Below, piece by piece: positions 35,639 to 43,040 of a stretch of DNA of 64,000 nt. The translations under genes and the position numbers were made by a program. Under the pieces are notes generated by a model. That model did not search any database. It saw nothing but the letters and a program-made list of their open reading frames with translations, and had not been told where the DNA came from. This DNA comes from an uncultured Oscillospiraceae bacterium. Lineage in GTDB: Bacteria > Bacillota > Clostridia > Oscillospirales > Oscillospiraceae. Where the stretch lies: contig CAJTQP010000003.1 in the NCBI GenBank assembly GCA_910578575.1, positions 1-64,000 on the forward strand, written 5' to 3'. Numbering within the stretch: the first letter of the stretch is position 1; the number at the start of each line of letters is the position of its first letter.

Positions 35639-36081
35639 AATTCGTAAAATATGGATTTACTACCCATGCCGGAAGGGCTCTTGCAACTTCTCCCCTTCCG
35701 CTTGTGTATTGATCTATCATTGGGCGAACCGTGCCGGGTCATCGCCTCCTCTCTCATCAGCACTGGTAGCCTCGGCCCGCTGCCCTCATCCCTCCTCTCA
35801 GCTGCAGCCCCAGCGTTCCAGACACACCGTCAGGCAGACGCAACCACGGGTGGCGGCAATTTGTTCTGCCTTCATTCCACGCCAGTTTTCAAGCCTGCAT
35901 CATCCCTTGCCATAAATTTTTATCGGCAGAAATATACTATATCATAATTCTTTATTCTATTTTTCTACCTCTTTTTTTCTTCATAAATACTCAATTTCAA
36001 TGATATTTCAGATGCAAGGCATCGTTGCATAAGACAAGGGCCAGCCGATCAACCGGCTGGCCCTTGTGGTACCATCAAAGC
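35639..36081. other. Gene-poor 440-base region
   Basis: No convincing gene. On the minus strand a 25-codon frame (35875-35798, MKAEQIAATRGCVCLTVCLE...) and other very short frames with GGAGGG- or GAGGAGG-like sites occur, possibly remnants upstream of the XRE gene. The right end is AT-rich and carries ATGCAA/TTGCAT (36013-36029) and the terminator of the MIF-like gene. Confidence 0.4.
36034..36067 (-). terminator. Terminator of the MIF-like gene
   Basis: A 14-bp perfect stem, ACAAGGGCCAGCCG with its complement, six-base loop, 15 bases after the stop codon. The T-tract is weak (CTTAT). Confidence 0.75.
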
Positions 36082-36423
36082 TTAAAAATTCTTTCCATTC
36101 CATCCCCAGTCCCGAATGCCCTGGTAGGAGATATACAGGTTCTTCGGCGGGATATCCAGCTCCTGCTGGAAGATCTCTGTGACCTTGGCCGTCATGGCCT
36201 CCGTATCCTGGCGGGCAGGCTCACCCAACATGGCAACGGAGACATACGCCCCCTTTTCCAGCTGCTTCCCACCCATATAGAGGTCATATTGGTCCTGAAA
36301 CCCGATCATCAAAAAGGATTCCGGCTTTTTCAGTAGAGAGATGGCCTGTCCCAACTGGGTCTTTAGAGTCTCTCTCTGGGCCGGAGTCACTGTCCCGGTG
36401 ATTTTTGCGTCAATATACGGCAT
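36082..36423 (-). CDS. MIF-family tautomerase
   Basis: 113 residues starting MPYIDAKITGTVTPAQRETL. Pro2 becomes the N-terminal catalytic proline after Met removal, as in macrophage-migration-inhibitory-factor and phenylpyruvate tautomerases. KPESFLMIGF and the length (about 114 in the family) agree. The ATG at 36423 follows GAGGAGG; a longer frame would bury the catalytic proline. Gut clostridia encode such proteins, some of which mimic host MIF; activity here is inferred only. Confidence 0.85.
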   Translation of the reverse strand: MPYIDAKITGTVTPAQRETLKTQLGQAISLLKKPESFLMIGFQDQYDLYMGGKQLEKGAYVSVAMLGEPARQDTEAMTAKVTEIFQQELDIPPKNLYISYQGIRDWGWNGKNF

Positions 36424-36463
36424 AGTAGCGTCCTCCTCGTTGTAAGATTTGATACCTGCCCTT

Positions 36464-36492
36464 ACTCTACTGGCCGCCGCACCCTTTGTCAA
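36464..36492 (-). promoter_or_regulatory. Promoter of the MIF-like gene
   Basis: Minus strand TTGACA (36492-36487), 17 bases, TAGAGT (36469-36464). Confidence 0.7.
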
Positions 36493-36634
36493 GGAAAAAT
36501 CCAGCTTTCTTGCAAACCTACCGTTTTCTGGATATGCGTCATGAGCAACAAGTAGGCTATAGGTCCAGGCACAGGTATTTCGGAACCAACAGGTTTTTTG
36601 TAGGGCATCCCCGCCTCAAATTCCCCATCTATTC

Positions 36635-36663
36635 TTGCTTTTCAACGCCCTATGTGGTATGCT
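36635..36663 (+). promoter_or_regulatory. Promoter of the CNNM/CorC gene
   Basis: TTGCTT at 36635-36640, 17 bases, TATGCT at 36658-36663. Confidence 0.6.
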
Positions 36664-36756
36664 AACAGTACAGGGATATGGGGCTGCGGGGCAATCCTCT
36701 GGATACCGGCCTCATACCAAAAAATCTTTTAGGAAAGCTGAGATGATGCGTCCCTT

Positions 36757-38019
36757 ATGGACAGTACCTGTATTACCCTTGCCCTGATTCTTGTGGTCCT
36801 GATTGCCCTCTCCGCCTGGTGCTCCTCCACGGAGACCGCCTATTCCTCCGTGAACAAGGTGCGCCTCAAAAGCAAGGCCGAGGATGGCAACACGCGGGCA
36901 AAGCTGGCGTTGGACCATCTGGCGCAGTATGACAAGCTCCTGTCCTGCATTCTTATCGCCAACAATATCGTCAACCTCACCGCCGCCACCTTGAGCACCA
37001 TTCTTTTCACCAAGCTCTTTCCCATCTACGGGCCGGCGATCTCCACCATCCTCCTCACCGTACTGGTGTTGATTTTTGGTGAGATCACCCCCAAGAGCCT
37101 GGCAAAGGACCAGGCAGAGCGGGTCTGCATGTCCGCCGCCCCCATTCTGCGGGTGGTCCTGCTGGTGTTCACCCCCCTGCACATGTTCTTTGGCCTGTTT
37201 TACAGGCTGGTCACCCGCCTGTTCCACCCGCCCAAGGATGAGGGAATCACCGAAGAGGAACTCATCACCATGGTGGAGGAGGCCGAGAGCGAAGGCGGTT
37301 TGGAGCACCATGAAAGCGAGCTGATCCGTGCGGCCATCGAGTTCAACGACATGGAGGTGGAGGAAATCCTCACCCCCCGTGTGGACATTCTGGCCGCCCC
37401 GGACACCGTCTCCATGGAAGAGCTGGCGGTACTCTTTGCGGAGAGCGGGTATTCCCGCATCCCCATCTATCACAGCTCCATCGACGATATCATTGGCCTG
37501 GTCCACGAAAAGGACTTCTTTTCCGCCCGCTACCACAACCATTCCGACGTCTCCAGCCTGATCACCCCGGTGTATTACACCACAGGCTCCGCCCAGATTT
37601 CCGACCTGCTCCGCCGGCTCCAGCACCGCAAGACCCACATGGCCGTGGTGGTGGACGAATACGGCGGCACCATGGGTCTTGTGACCTTGGAGGACATCCT
37701 GGAGGAGTTGGTAGGCGAGATTTGGGATGAACACGACGAGGTGGTGGAGGAGTTCAAAAAGCAGGAGGACGGCAGCTATCTGATCTCCTGCTCCGCCAAC
37801 CTGGACGACCTCTTCGACCGCTTCTCCATCCGGGCGGACGACATCGACTCCGCCTCCATCAGCGGCTGGGTTTTGGATCAGTTGGGCCGGCTCCCTGTGG
37901 AGGGAGACCAGTTCATCTATGAAAACCTGGCAGTCACCGTCACAAAGCTGGATCAGCGCCGGATTTTAGAAATTCGGGTGGCTGTGCTCCCAGAGGAACC
38001 TGAAGAAAACGGCAAATAG
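36757..38019 (+). CDS. CNNM/CorC (hemolysin-like) transporter with CBS pair
   Basis: 420 residues: a CNNM membrane domain (about 1-185; [57 protein letters not shown]), two CBS domains (about 200-320; [35 protein letters not shown]) and a C-terminal CorC/HlyC domain (about 335-415). Family members extrude or regulate magnesium; the hemolysin label is historical. The ATG at 36757 has no good Shine-Dalgarno within 20 bases and an in-frame TGA lies just upstream, so the start is fixed but initiation should be weak. Confidence 0.92.
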   Translation: MDSTCITLALILVVLIALSAWCSSTETAYSSVNKVRLKSKAEDGNTRAKLALDHLAQYDKLLSCILIANNIVNLTAATLSTILFTKLFPIYGPAISTILLTVLVLIFGEITPKSLAKDQAERVCMSAAPILRVVLLVFTPLHMFFGLFYRLVTRLFHPPKDEGITEEELITMVEEAESEGGLEHHESELIRAAIEFNDMEVEEILTPRVDILAAPDTVSMEELAVLFAESGYSRIPIYHSSIDDIIGLVHEKDFFSARYHNHSDVSSLITPVYYTTGSAQISDLLRRLQHRKTHMAVVVDEYGGTMGLVTLEDILEELVGEIWDEHDEVVEEFKKQEDGSYLISCSANLDDLFDRFSIRADDIDSASISGWVLDQLGRLPVEGDQFIYENLAVTVTKLDQRRILEIRVAVLPEEPEENGK

Positions 38020-38020
38020 G

Positions 38021-38056
38021 AAAAATTCCCGGTATCTCACGATGCCGGGAATTTTT
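38021..38056 (+). terminator. Terminator after the CNNM gene
   Basis: AAAAATTCCCGGTATC, loop TCAC, GATGCCGGGAATTTTT: a 16-bp stem with one G-T pair, directly after the stop. Confidence 0.9.
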
Positions 38057-38147
38057 GTGCCGTTTCCGCAGTTCATATTTTTCAAAAATCAGAGAATACT
38101 AGCAAGACCAAGAGAAAAACCACTGTATTTTGTCAGGAGGTGGCGGT

Positions 38148-38321
38148 TTGATCCCCTGTACCGACCCATGTATCTATCAACAGGACGGCTGTTGTACGCT
38201 ATACCGGGCTGTCTCCGGTGGCCATCCTAGCCCGGAGCAGAACTGCATCTACTTCCTGCCCAAAGGGCTACAGCAGCACCGCCAGGGCCTCCCGGATGTT
38301 GCGCACCGGGATCAGTTGTAA
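38148..38321 (+). CDS. Small cysteine-rich protein
   Basis: 57 residues from a TTG start: MIPCTDPCIYQQDGCCTLYR, later SPEQNCIYFLPKG. The pattern CxxxCxYQxDGxCTL...CxYF is that of short Cys-rich clostridial proteins, often misnamed hydroxymyristoyl-ACP dehydratase and presumably metal-binding. CAGGAGG lies seven bases before the TTG. Its last 54 bases overlap the 3' end of radA on the opposite strand. The terminal residues after about 45 look non-conserved. Confidence 0.65.
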   Translation: MIPCTDPCIYQQDGCCTLYRAVSGGHPSPEQNCIYFLPKGLQQHRQGLPDVAHRDQL

Positions 38322-39638
38322 GCCCTCCGGCGCCACCACCGCCTGTTTCCCCCGTCCCTTGGGCACCAAGCATTTTTCAAAGCCCAGACGGTGGATTTCC
38401 GCCAGACGTTGGTTGATGGCGGAGACCGCCCGCAGCTCTCCGGTGAGGCCCACCTCCCCCACTGCCACCAGGTCCGCCGGTACAGGCTTGTCCCGGAAGG
38501 AGGAGGCTAAGGCCAGAATGGCCGCCAGGTCCGCCCCCGGCTCGTCCAGATTCAGCCCGCCGATGACATTCATATAGGCGTCACAGGTGTTCACCGCCAG
38601 GCCGCCCCGCTTCTCCAGCACCGCCATCAGCAGCATCGCCCGGTTATAGTCAAAGCCGTTGGTGCTTCGTCGGGGGTTGCCAAAAGAGGTGGGGGTCAAC
38701 AGCGCCTGGACCTCCGCTAGCACCGGCCGTGCCCCCTCCATGACACAGGTGACACAGGTGCCTGGCTCGTCGGTGATCCGGCCCTCCAGCAGAGCCTGGG
38801 AGGGGTTGGGCACCTCCCGCAGGCCCGTATCGTCCATCTCAAAGACGCCGATCTCGTTGGTGGCCCCGTAGCGGTTCTTGGCCGCCCGGAGGATGCGGTA
38901 GGACTGCCTGTCCCCCTCAAAGTAGAGCACACAGTCCACCATGTGTTCCAAGACCTTGGGGCCTGCCAGGTTCCCCTCCTTGTTCACATGGCCGATGATA
39001 AACACGGTGATATTCTGTCCCTTGGCCAACTGCATCAGGGCCATGGTACACTCCTTCACCTGGGAGATGCTGCCAGGCGAAGAGCTCTGATCCCCATGGT
39101 ACATAGTCTGGATGGAGTCCACAATGAGGATTTCCGGCTTTGTCTCCTCCACCGCCTGGAGCACCGATTCCAGGTTGTTTTCCCCAAAGAGGTAAAGGCC
39201 CAAATCCCCCGCCCCCAGGCGCTGGGCCCGGAGCTTCAACTGCCCCTCTGACTCCTCCCCGGATACATACAACACCTTGGCAACGGAGCACAGCTGATGG
39301 CAGATCTGGAGCATGAGGGTGGATTTCCCGATCCCCGGCGCACCGCCGATGAGGACCAGGGACCCCTTCACCCCGCCGCCCCCCAGGACCCGGTCCAACT
39401 CCGCCATCCCTGTGGAAAAGCGGATCTCCTGGGTGCTGCTGATCTCTGAGACCAGCTTGGGCTGACGAAGGGAAAGCCCCCCCAGGGGGGCGCGGTCCCG
39501 GAGGGTGCTCCCCTTCCCCTTGGGCTTTCCCGGCTGTTCCACAATAGTGTTCCACGCCCCGCAGGCAGAGCATTGGCCCTGCCACTTGGGGGTCTCGTTG
39601 CCGCATTCCGTACAGTAAAACATCATCTTCGCTTTCAT
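38268..39638 (-). CDS. radA: DNA repair protein RadA
   Basis: 456 residues: an N-terminal zinc finger (CTECGNETPKWQGQCSACG), a RecA-like ATPase with Walker A GAPGIGKSTL (about 99-108), the RadA-specific KNRYG motif and a C-terminal Lon-like domain with GGLNLDEPGADLA. It helps branch migration during recombination. The ATG at 39638 overlaps the stop of cwlD (ATGA), so the two are coupled, with GGAGGGAGA just upstream. Confidence 0.97.
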   Translation of the reverse strand: MKAKMMFYCTECGNETPKWQGQCSACGAWNTIVEQPGKPKGKGSTLRDRAPLGGLSLRQPKLVSEISSTQEIRFSTGMAELDRVLGGGGVKGSLVLIGGAPGIGKSTLMLQICHQLCSVAKVLYVSGEESEGQLKLRAQRLGAGDLGLYLFGENNLESVLQAVEETKPEILIVDSIQTMYHGDQSSSPGSISQVKECTMALMQLAKGQNITVFIIGHVNKEGNLAGPKVLEHMVDCVLYFEGDRQSYRILRAAKNRYGATNEIGVFEMDDTGLREVPNPSQALLEGRITDEPGTCVTCVMEGARPVLAEVQALLTPTSFGNPRRSTNGFDYNRAMLLMAVLEKRGGLAVNTCDAYMNVIGGLNLDEPGADLAAILALASSFRDKPVPADLVAVGEVGLTGELRAVSAINQRLAEIHRLGFEKCLVPKGRGKQAVVAPEGLQLIPVRNIREALAVLL

Positions 39639-40363
39639 ATCAGAGATTCTCCCTCCTGTGTCTCTCCGCTCTGGATATAGCTGGCCCCTAGCACCATGGC
39701 CAGCTTCATCTGGTAGGCTTTCTCCTGCAATAACCTCTCCTCCTCCGGGTTGGAGAGGAAGCCACACTCCACCAAAACCGCCCGGCAGGAGACGTTTTTC
39801 ATCAAATAGACCGTACTCTGGATCCGCTGGGGGGTACGGTTGTTTTCCGGATCCAGGGCAGACTGCATGGTCCCTTGGATGCACTTCGCCAAGGGCTGTG
39901 AACCAGCTCCCCCACCATAGAATACTTGGGCCCCATGGTAACGGTAGTTGGGAAACGAGTTTTGGTGAATGCTAATCAACGTGGCATTCTCGATGCTGTT
40001 GATCAGGGCCACGCGGTTGTGTAAGTCCGAGACCTTCTTTTCCCGAAGTGTCCGGGCCCCCGCATCGTGAATGGAGATATCGTCGTCCCTGGTCAATACC
40101 GTAGGTACCCCGTAAAAGCCCATGAGCTGGTCCAGCCGCAGGGCAATGGCCAGGTTGACGGCGCTCTCCGTATGCCCGGAGGCAGAGAGCGCCCCCCCAT
40201 CCTCCCCGCCGAGGCCGGGGTCAATAATCAAAGTGTGTTCCTCCATCCGGGCAAAGGCCGCCACACTGTCCCTACTTAAGAGCAGGTACACTGCCGCACC
40301 CAGCACTAGAAGCGCCAAAAGGATGCAGCCTATCCGCAATTGTTTCTGAACCTTCAAAACCAT
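39635..40363 (-). CDS. cwlD: N-acetylmuramoyl-L-alanine amidase CwlD-like, altered zinc site
   Basis: 242 residues: an N-terminal membrane anchor (IGCILLALLVLGAAVYLLL) and an Amidase_3 domain. CwlD starts muramic-delta-lactam formation in the spore cortex. The domain has HTESAVNLAIALRL (second ligand Glu), SIHQNSF (His) and VECGFLSNPEEE (catalytic Glu). However, the first zinc ligand, normally DPGHGG, reads DPGLGG (Leu51, codon CTC). That should impair zinc binding. The start is either ATG 40363 or the TTG at 40357, which is better spaced from GGGAGGG. It forms an operon with radA. Confidence 0.82.
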   Translation of the reverse strand: MVLKVQKQLRIGCILLALLVLGAAVYLLLSRDSVAAFARMEEHTLIIDPGLGGEDGGALSASGHTESAVNLAIALRLDQLMGFYGVPTVLTRDDDISIHDAGARTLREKKVSDLHNRVALINSIENATLISIHQNSFPNYRYHGAQVFYGGGAGSQPLAKCIQGTMQSALDPENNRTPQRIQSTVYLMKNVSCRAVLVECGFLSNPEEERLLQEKAYQMKLAMVLGASYIQSGETQEGESLI

Positions 40364-40530
40364 CCCTCCCCTGCAACTGTATGCGCAAGACGGGATGGGC
40401 AGACCCGCGAAAGGATTTGGAAGAAGTTCCTTTTTGTCGGTTCCCCTTTCCATCCCTGTCGCATAAGCTGAAATGAACGCAGAGAAACCTCGTCCTGCGT
40501 CGTTTTTATCCATAAAAGGAGGCGCTTCCA

Positions 40531-41016
40531 TTGTTTATTGAGATCGAAAAGCCCAGTAAGCCCAACGGAACCCAGCCAGACGATGCCTGCCAGACCTGCG
40601 AAAGAGGTCTGGGCAGCCTGCCCGATTGCGGGCCGTTTGCCGTTCCCTTCGTGGCGAAGCAGGCGTCCGCGAATCCCCGCTACGGTGATTTGCAGGCCCT
40701 GGACTACGGCACCCTCTTCCCCGACCTGAATCTGCCCTTCCACCTAAAAATCAACCCCGCTGAGCTGGCGGACACCCCCCTCAACCAGCTTCGTGCCTTG
40801 GATTTCGTCATCTTAGAGCTTGGGCTGTATCTGGACACCCATCCTTATGATGCCGAGGCCTTCAGCCTGTTCCAGAATTACGTAGCCCTGGAGAAAACCG
40901 CCAGGGAGAACTATGTGGCCCAGTTTGGCCCCCTAAGCCAGAAGGACGCAGGCCTAGGCGGCGCCTATGCCTGGGTAAAAGGGCCCTGGCCCTGGCAGTA
41001 TTCTGAGGAGGTGTAA
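40531..41016 (+). CDS. Fused CotJA-CotJB spore coat protein
   Basis: 161 residues from a TTG start behind AAAGGAGG. Residues about 35-70 match CotJA (VPFVAKQASANPRYGD, YGTLFPDLNLPFHL), and residues about 80-161 match CotJB (LNQLRALDFVILELGLYLDT, HPYDAEAFSLFQNY, GAYAWVKGPWPW). In Bacillus these are separate genes cotJA and cotJB preceding cotJC; here they form one frame followed three bases later by cotJC. The Cys pair near the N-terminus (CQTCERG) is extra. Expected in the coat or polar mother-cell side during sporulation. Confidence 0.82.
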   Translation: MFIEIEKPSKPNGTQPDDACQTCERGLGSLPDCGPFAVPFVAKQASANPRYGDLQALDYGTLFPDLNLPFHLKINPAELADTPLNQLRALDFVILELGLYLDTHPYDAEAFSLFQNYVALEKTARENYVAQFGPLSQKDAGLGGAYAWVKGPWPWQYSEEV

Positions 41017-41019
41017 GCC

Positions 41020-41637
41020 ATGTTCATGTATCAGAAAAAACTACAGTATCCCGTGCGGATCCGCAACACCAACCCTGCTCTGGCCGCCCAGATCATCTCC
41101 CAGTACGGCGGCCCAGATGGCGAACTGGGGGCCTCCCTGCGCTATCTCTCCCAACGGTATTCCATGCCTTATCCCGACGTGCAGGCCCTGTTGACCGACA
41201 TCGGCACCGAGGAACTGGGGCACATGGAGATGGTGGCGGCCATCGTCCATCAGCTCACCCGGAATCTCACCGATGACCAGATCGAGAAGAACCCCGGCTT
41301 CGCCGCTTACTTCGTGGACCACACCACTGGCGTCTACCCCGCCGCCGCCGCCGGCTTCCCCTGGAACGCCGCATCCATGGCGGTCAAGGGGGACCCGATT
41401 TGCGATTTGACGGAGGATTTGGCTGCGGAACAGAAGGCACGGGTCACCTACGACAACATCCTGCGCCTGGCCAAGGACGACCCGGATGTCACCGACGTGA
41501 TCCGTTTCCTGCGGGAGCGGGAGATCGTCCACTTCCAGCGCTTCGGCGCCGCCATTGAGCAGGTGCGCCAGCACTTGGATACCCGCAACGTCTATTATAC
41601 CAACCCTGCATTCGATCCCAAGCCTGCGGTGGAGTAA
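41020..41637 (+). CDS. cotJC: CotJC, manganese-catalase-like coat protein
   Basis: 205 residues of ferritin-like fold: YQKKLQYPVRI, GASLRYLSQRYSMPYPD, DIGTEELGHMEMVAAIVHQL, LAAEQKARVTYDNILRLA and REREIVHFQRFGAAIEQ. The ExxH pairs (EELGHME, EIVHFQ) form a dimanganese site as in manganese catalases, so it may also detoxify peroxide in spores. GAGGAGGTGTAAGCC precedes the ATG. Confidence 0.93.
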   Translation: MFMYQKKLQYPVRIRNTNPALAAQIISQYGGPDGELGASLRYLSQRYSMPYPDVQALLTDIGTEELGHMEMVAAIVHQLTRNLTDDQIEKNPGFAAYFVDHTTGVYPAAAAGFPWNAASMAVKGDPICDLTEDLAAEQKARVTYDNILRLAKDDPDVTDVIRFLREREIVHFQRFGAAIEQVRQHLDTRNVYYTNPAFDPKPAVE

Positions 41638-41658
41638 CGCCCCACAGGTAGCGCAAGA

Positions 41659-41696
41659 GGGCCGGGCATGTTTGTTGACGCAAACGTGCCCGGCCC
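41659..41696 (+). terminator. Terminator-like hairpin after cotJC
   Basis: GGGCCGGGCA pairs with TGCCCGGCCC, with an inner GTTTG/CAAAC extension; 21 bases past the stop. The T-tract is absent (CAAACC), so efficiency is uncertain. Confidence 0.6.
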
Positions 41697-41770
41697 AAAC
41701 CCATTGCAAAAAGCCTGGGTCCTGTTGCTTTTCTCAGGTTTTCATAGTTGATATCGCCGCTTCCGGGCCA

Positions 41771-43030
41771 TCATTCCTTCACGATACCGGTATAAAACCG
41801 CTGCAAGATGGTGGCAAACTGGGCGCGGGTGGCTGTGCCACTGGGGGCCAAGGTGTCGGCAGTCATGCCACCTATGATGCCGTTGCCCACAGCCCAGGAC
41901 ATGCCCTCCTGGGCATAGTCCGCCACGCTGCCGCCGTCCACGAAGCCGTTGAGCTCCACGGAGCCGTTGATCTCATAGCCCCGCAGCTGGGTGTAACGAT
42001 AGAGGATGGTCACCATCTGCTGGCGGGGCATATCCATGGTGGGATCGCTTCCGTCAGAGACCCCGTTGCTCATGGCCCATTCCCTGGCGGCAGCCATATC
42101 CACAGGGGACTGGCCGCTGAGACGGGCCAGGATCATCCACATCTGCTCACGGGTGATGTTGCCGTTGGGGGTGAAGGTGGTCAAGCCTGTACCATTCACA
42201 TAACCGCGTTCATAGGCCCAGGCAATGGCGTCCTTGGCCCAAAAGTCCTCCGGCACATCCTCAAAGGGCGTACCGCTGGCCGCCGGGGGCTGTTCCTCCA
42301 CTGCCTGGAAGGTTGCCTCCACCCGGACTTCTCCCTCAGGCATGGTGAACACATAGCTGCCATTCTGCTCTTCCAGGGCGATCTCCTTGCCGTTCTTGTC
42401 CAGGACCCGTAGGGTGGCGATCTGGTAGCCCTCCTCTGGGTGCAGGGTCAGGGTCACCCGCTCCCCTGCCTTGGCCTGGTTGGTGCTCAGGGACACGCTG
42501 CCGCCCTGATAGGTCCCCGTGGTAATGCCGTGCTGCGTTCCATTGTTGGAGCTGCCGCCGCCGGAGCTGCCCCGGCCGATATTTACAGTATTGTCGTAGG
42601 CCACCTTGGCGTCCCTGTCCAGAAGGGTCAGCTTCCCTGTGCTGGGAAGGACCGCCTCTGGATTCCCCAGGTTCAACGTGCCAAGCTGTAGGGCATTCCC
42701 TGCCGAGCCAATATAGCTCTGGCCATTGGGCGCCATGTAAAGGGTCACAGTGGTCTTGCCGTTGGCCACTTCCACACGACAAGGGGCTACATAGGTGTTG
42801 GCCAAGTTAGAGGTAAAGCTAACGCTTCCAGCCTCCAACGCTCCATCCACCTCCAACGCAAGTTGGAGGCCATAGAGCTTATCCGCACCCTTATCCAAGG
42901 TCAGGGTATAGCTCCCGCTGCCCCCCTGATAGGTCAGGACTGGGGCCTTGATGGTGGCAGCCAGGGCGGCGCAGGATAGGAGCAACACCAGCCCCACCAG
43001 GAGCAATCCGCTTCGTTTCAACTGTCTCAT
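41771..43030 (-). CDS. SLH protein with cohesin-like N-terminal domain
   Basis: 419 residues. The signal peptide ends near ALA (residue 24). Residues about 28-150 form a beta-rich domain (YTLTLDKGADKLYGLQLALE, SYIGSAGNALQLGTLNLGN, TGKLTLLDRDAKVAYDN) whose strand pattern recalls cohesins. A Gly/Ser linker and an InlB/FIVAR-like beta repeat (VTLTLHPEEGYQIATLRVLD...VRVEATFQ) follow, then three SLH motifs (FEDVPEDFWAKDAIAWAYER to ATILQRFYTG). It is ten bases downstream of the dockerin-bearing M60 gene with its own GGGAGGA site. A wall anchor for the M60 enzyme is a reasonable inference; the cohesin assignment needs structural testing. Confidence 0.8.
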   Translation of the reverse strand: MRQLKRSGLLLVGLVLLLSCAALAATIKAPVLTYQGGSGSYTLTLDKGADKLYGLQLALEVDGALEAGSVSFTSNLANTYVAPCRVEVANGKTTVTLYMAPNGQSYIGSAGNALQLGTLNLGNPEAVLPSTGKLTLLDRDAKVAYDNTVNIGRGSSGGGSSNNGTQHGITTGTYQGGSVSLSTNQAKAGERVTLTLHPEEGYQIATLRVLDKNGKEIALEEQNGSYVFTMPEGEVRVEATFQAVEEQPPAASGTPFEDVPEDFWAKDAIAWAYERGYVNGTGLTTFTPNGNITREQMWMILARLSGQSPVDMAAAREWAMSNGVSDGSDPTMDMPRQQMVTILYRYTQLRGYEINGSVELNGFVDGGSVADYAQEGMSWAVGNGIIGGMTADTLAPSGTATRAQFATILQRFYTGIVKE

Positions 43031-43040
43031 AGTTCCTCCC

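Larger units (their letters stand above)
36424..36756. other. Divergent MIF/CNNM intergenic region
   Basis: 333 bases with no gene. It holds two promoters (36464-36492 minus, 36635-36663 plus). The leader of the CNNM gene contains GGTATG (from about 36656) and CATACC (ending about 36718), which could close a folded region. No known magnesium riboswitch consensus was recognised. Confidence 0.45.

Noticed and set aside
35639..36081. Small peptide genes upstream of the XRE gene on the minus strand
   Set aside because: Frames of 10-45 codons with partial ribosome sites occur, but none has a recognisable family and frames are broken; more likely relic or chance.
36656..36756. Magnesium (M-box) riboswitch before the CNNM gene
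   Set aside because: The leader is too short for an M-box and its conserved blocks are not visible; only a GGTATG/CATACC closing repeat was seen.
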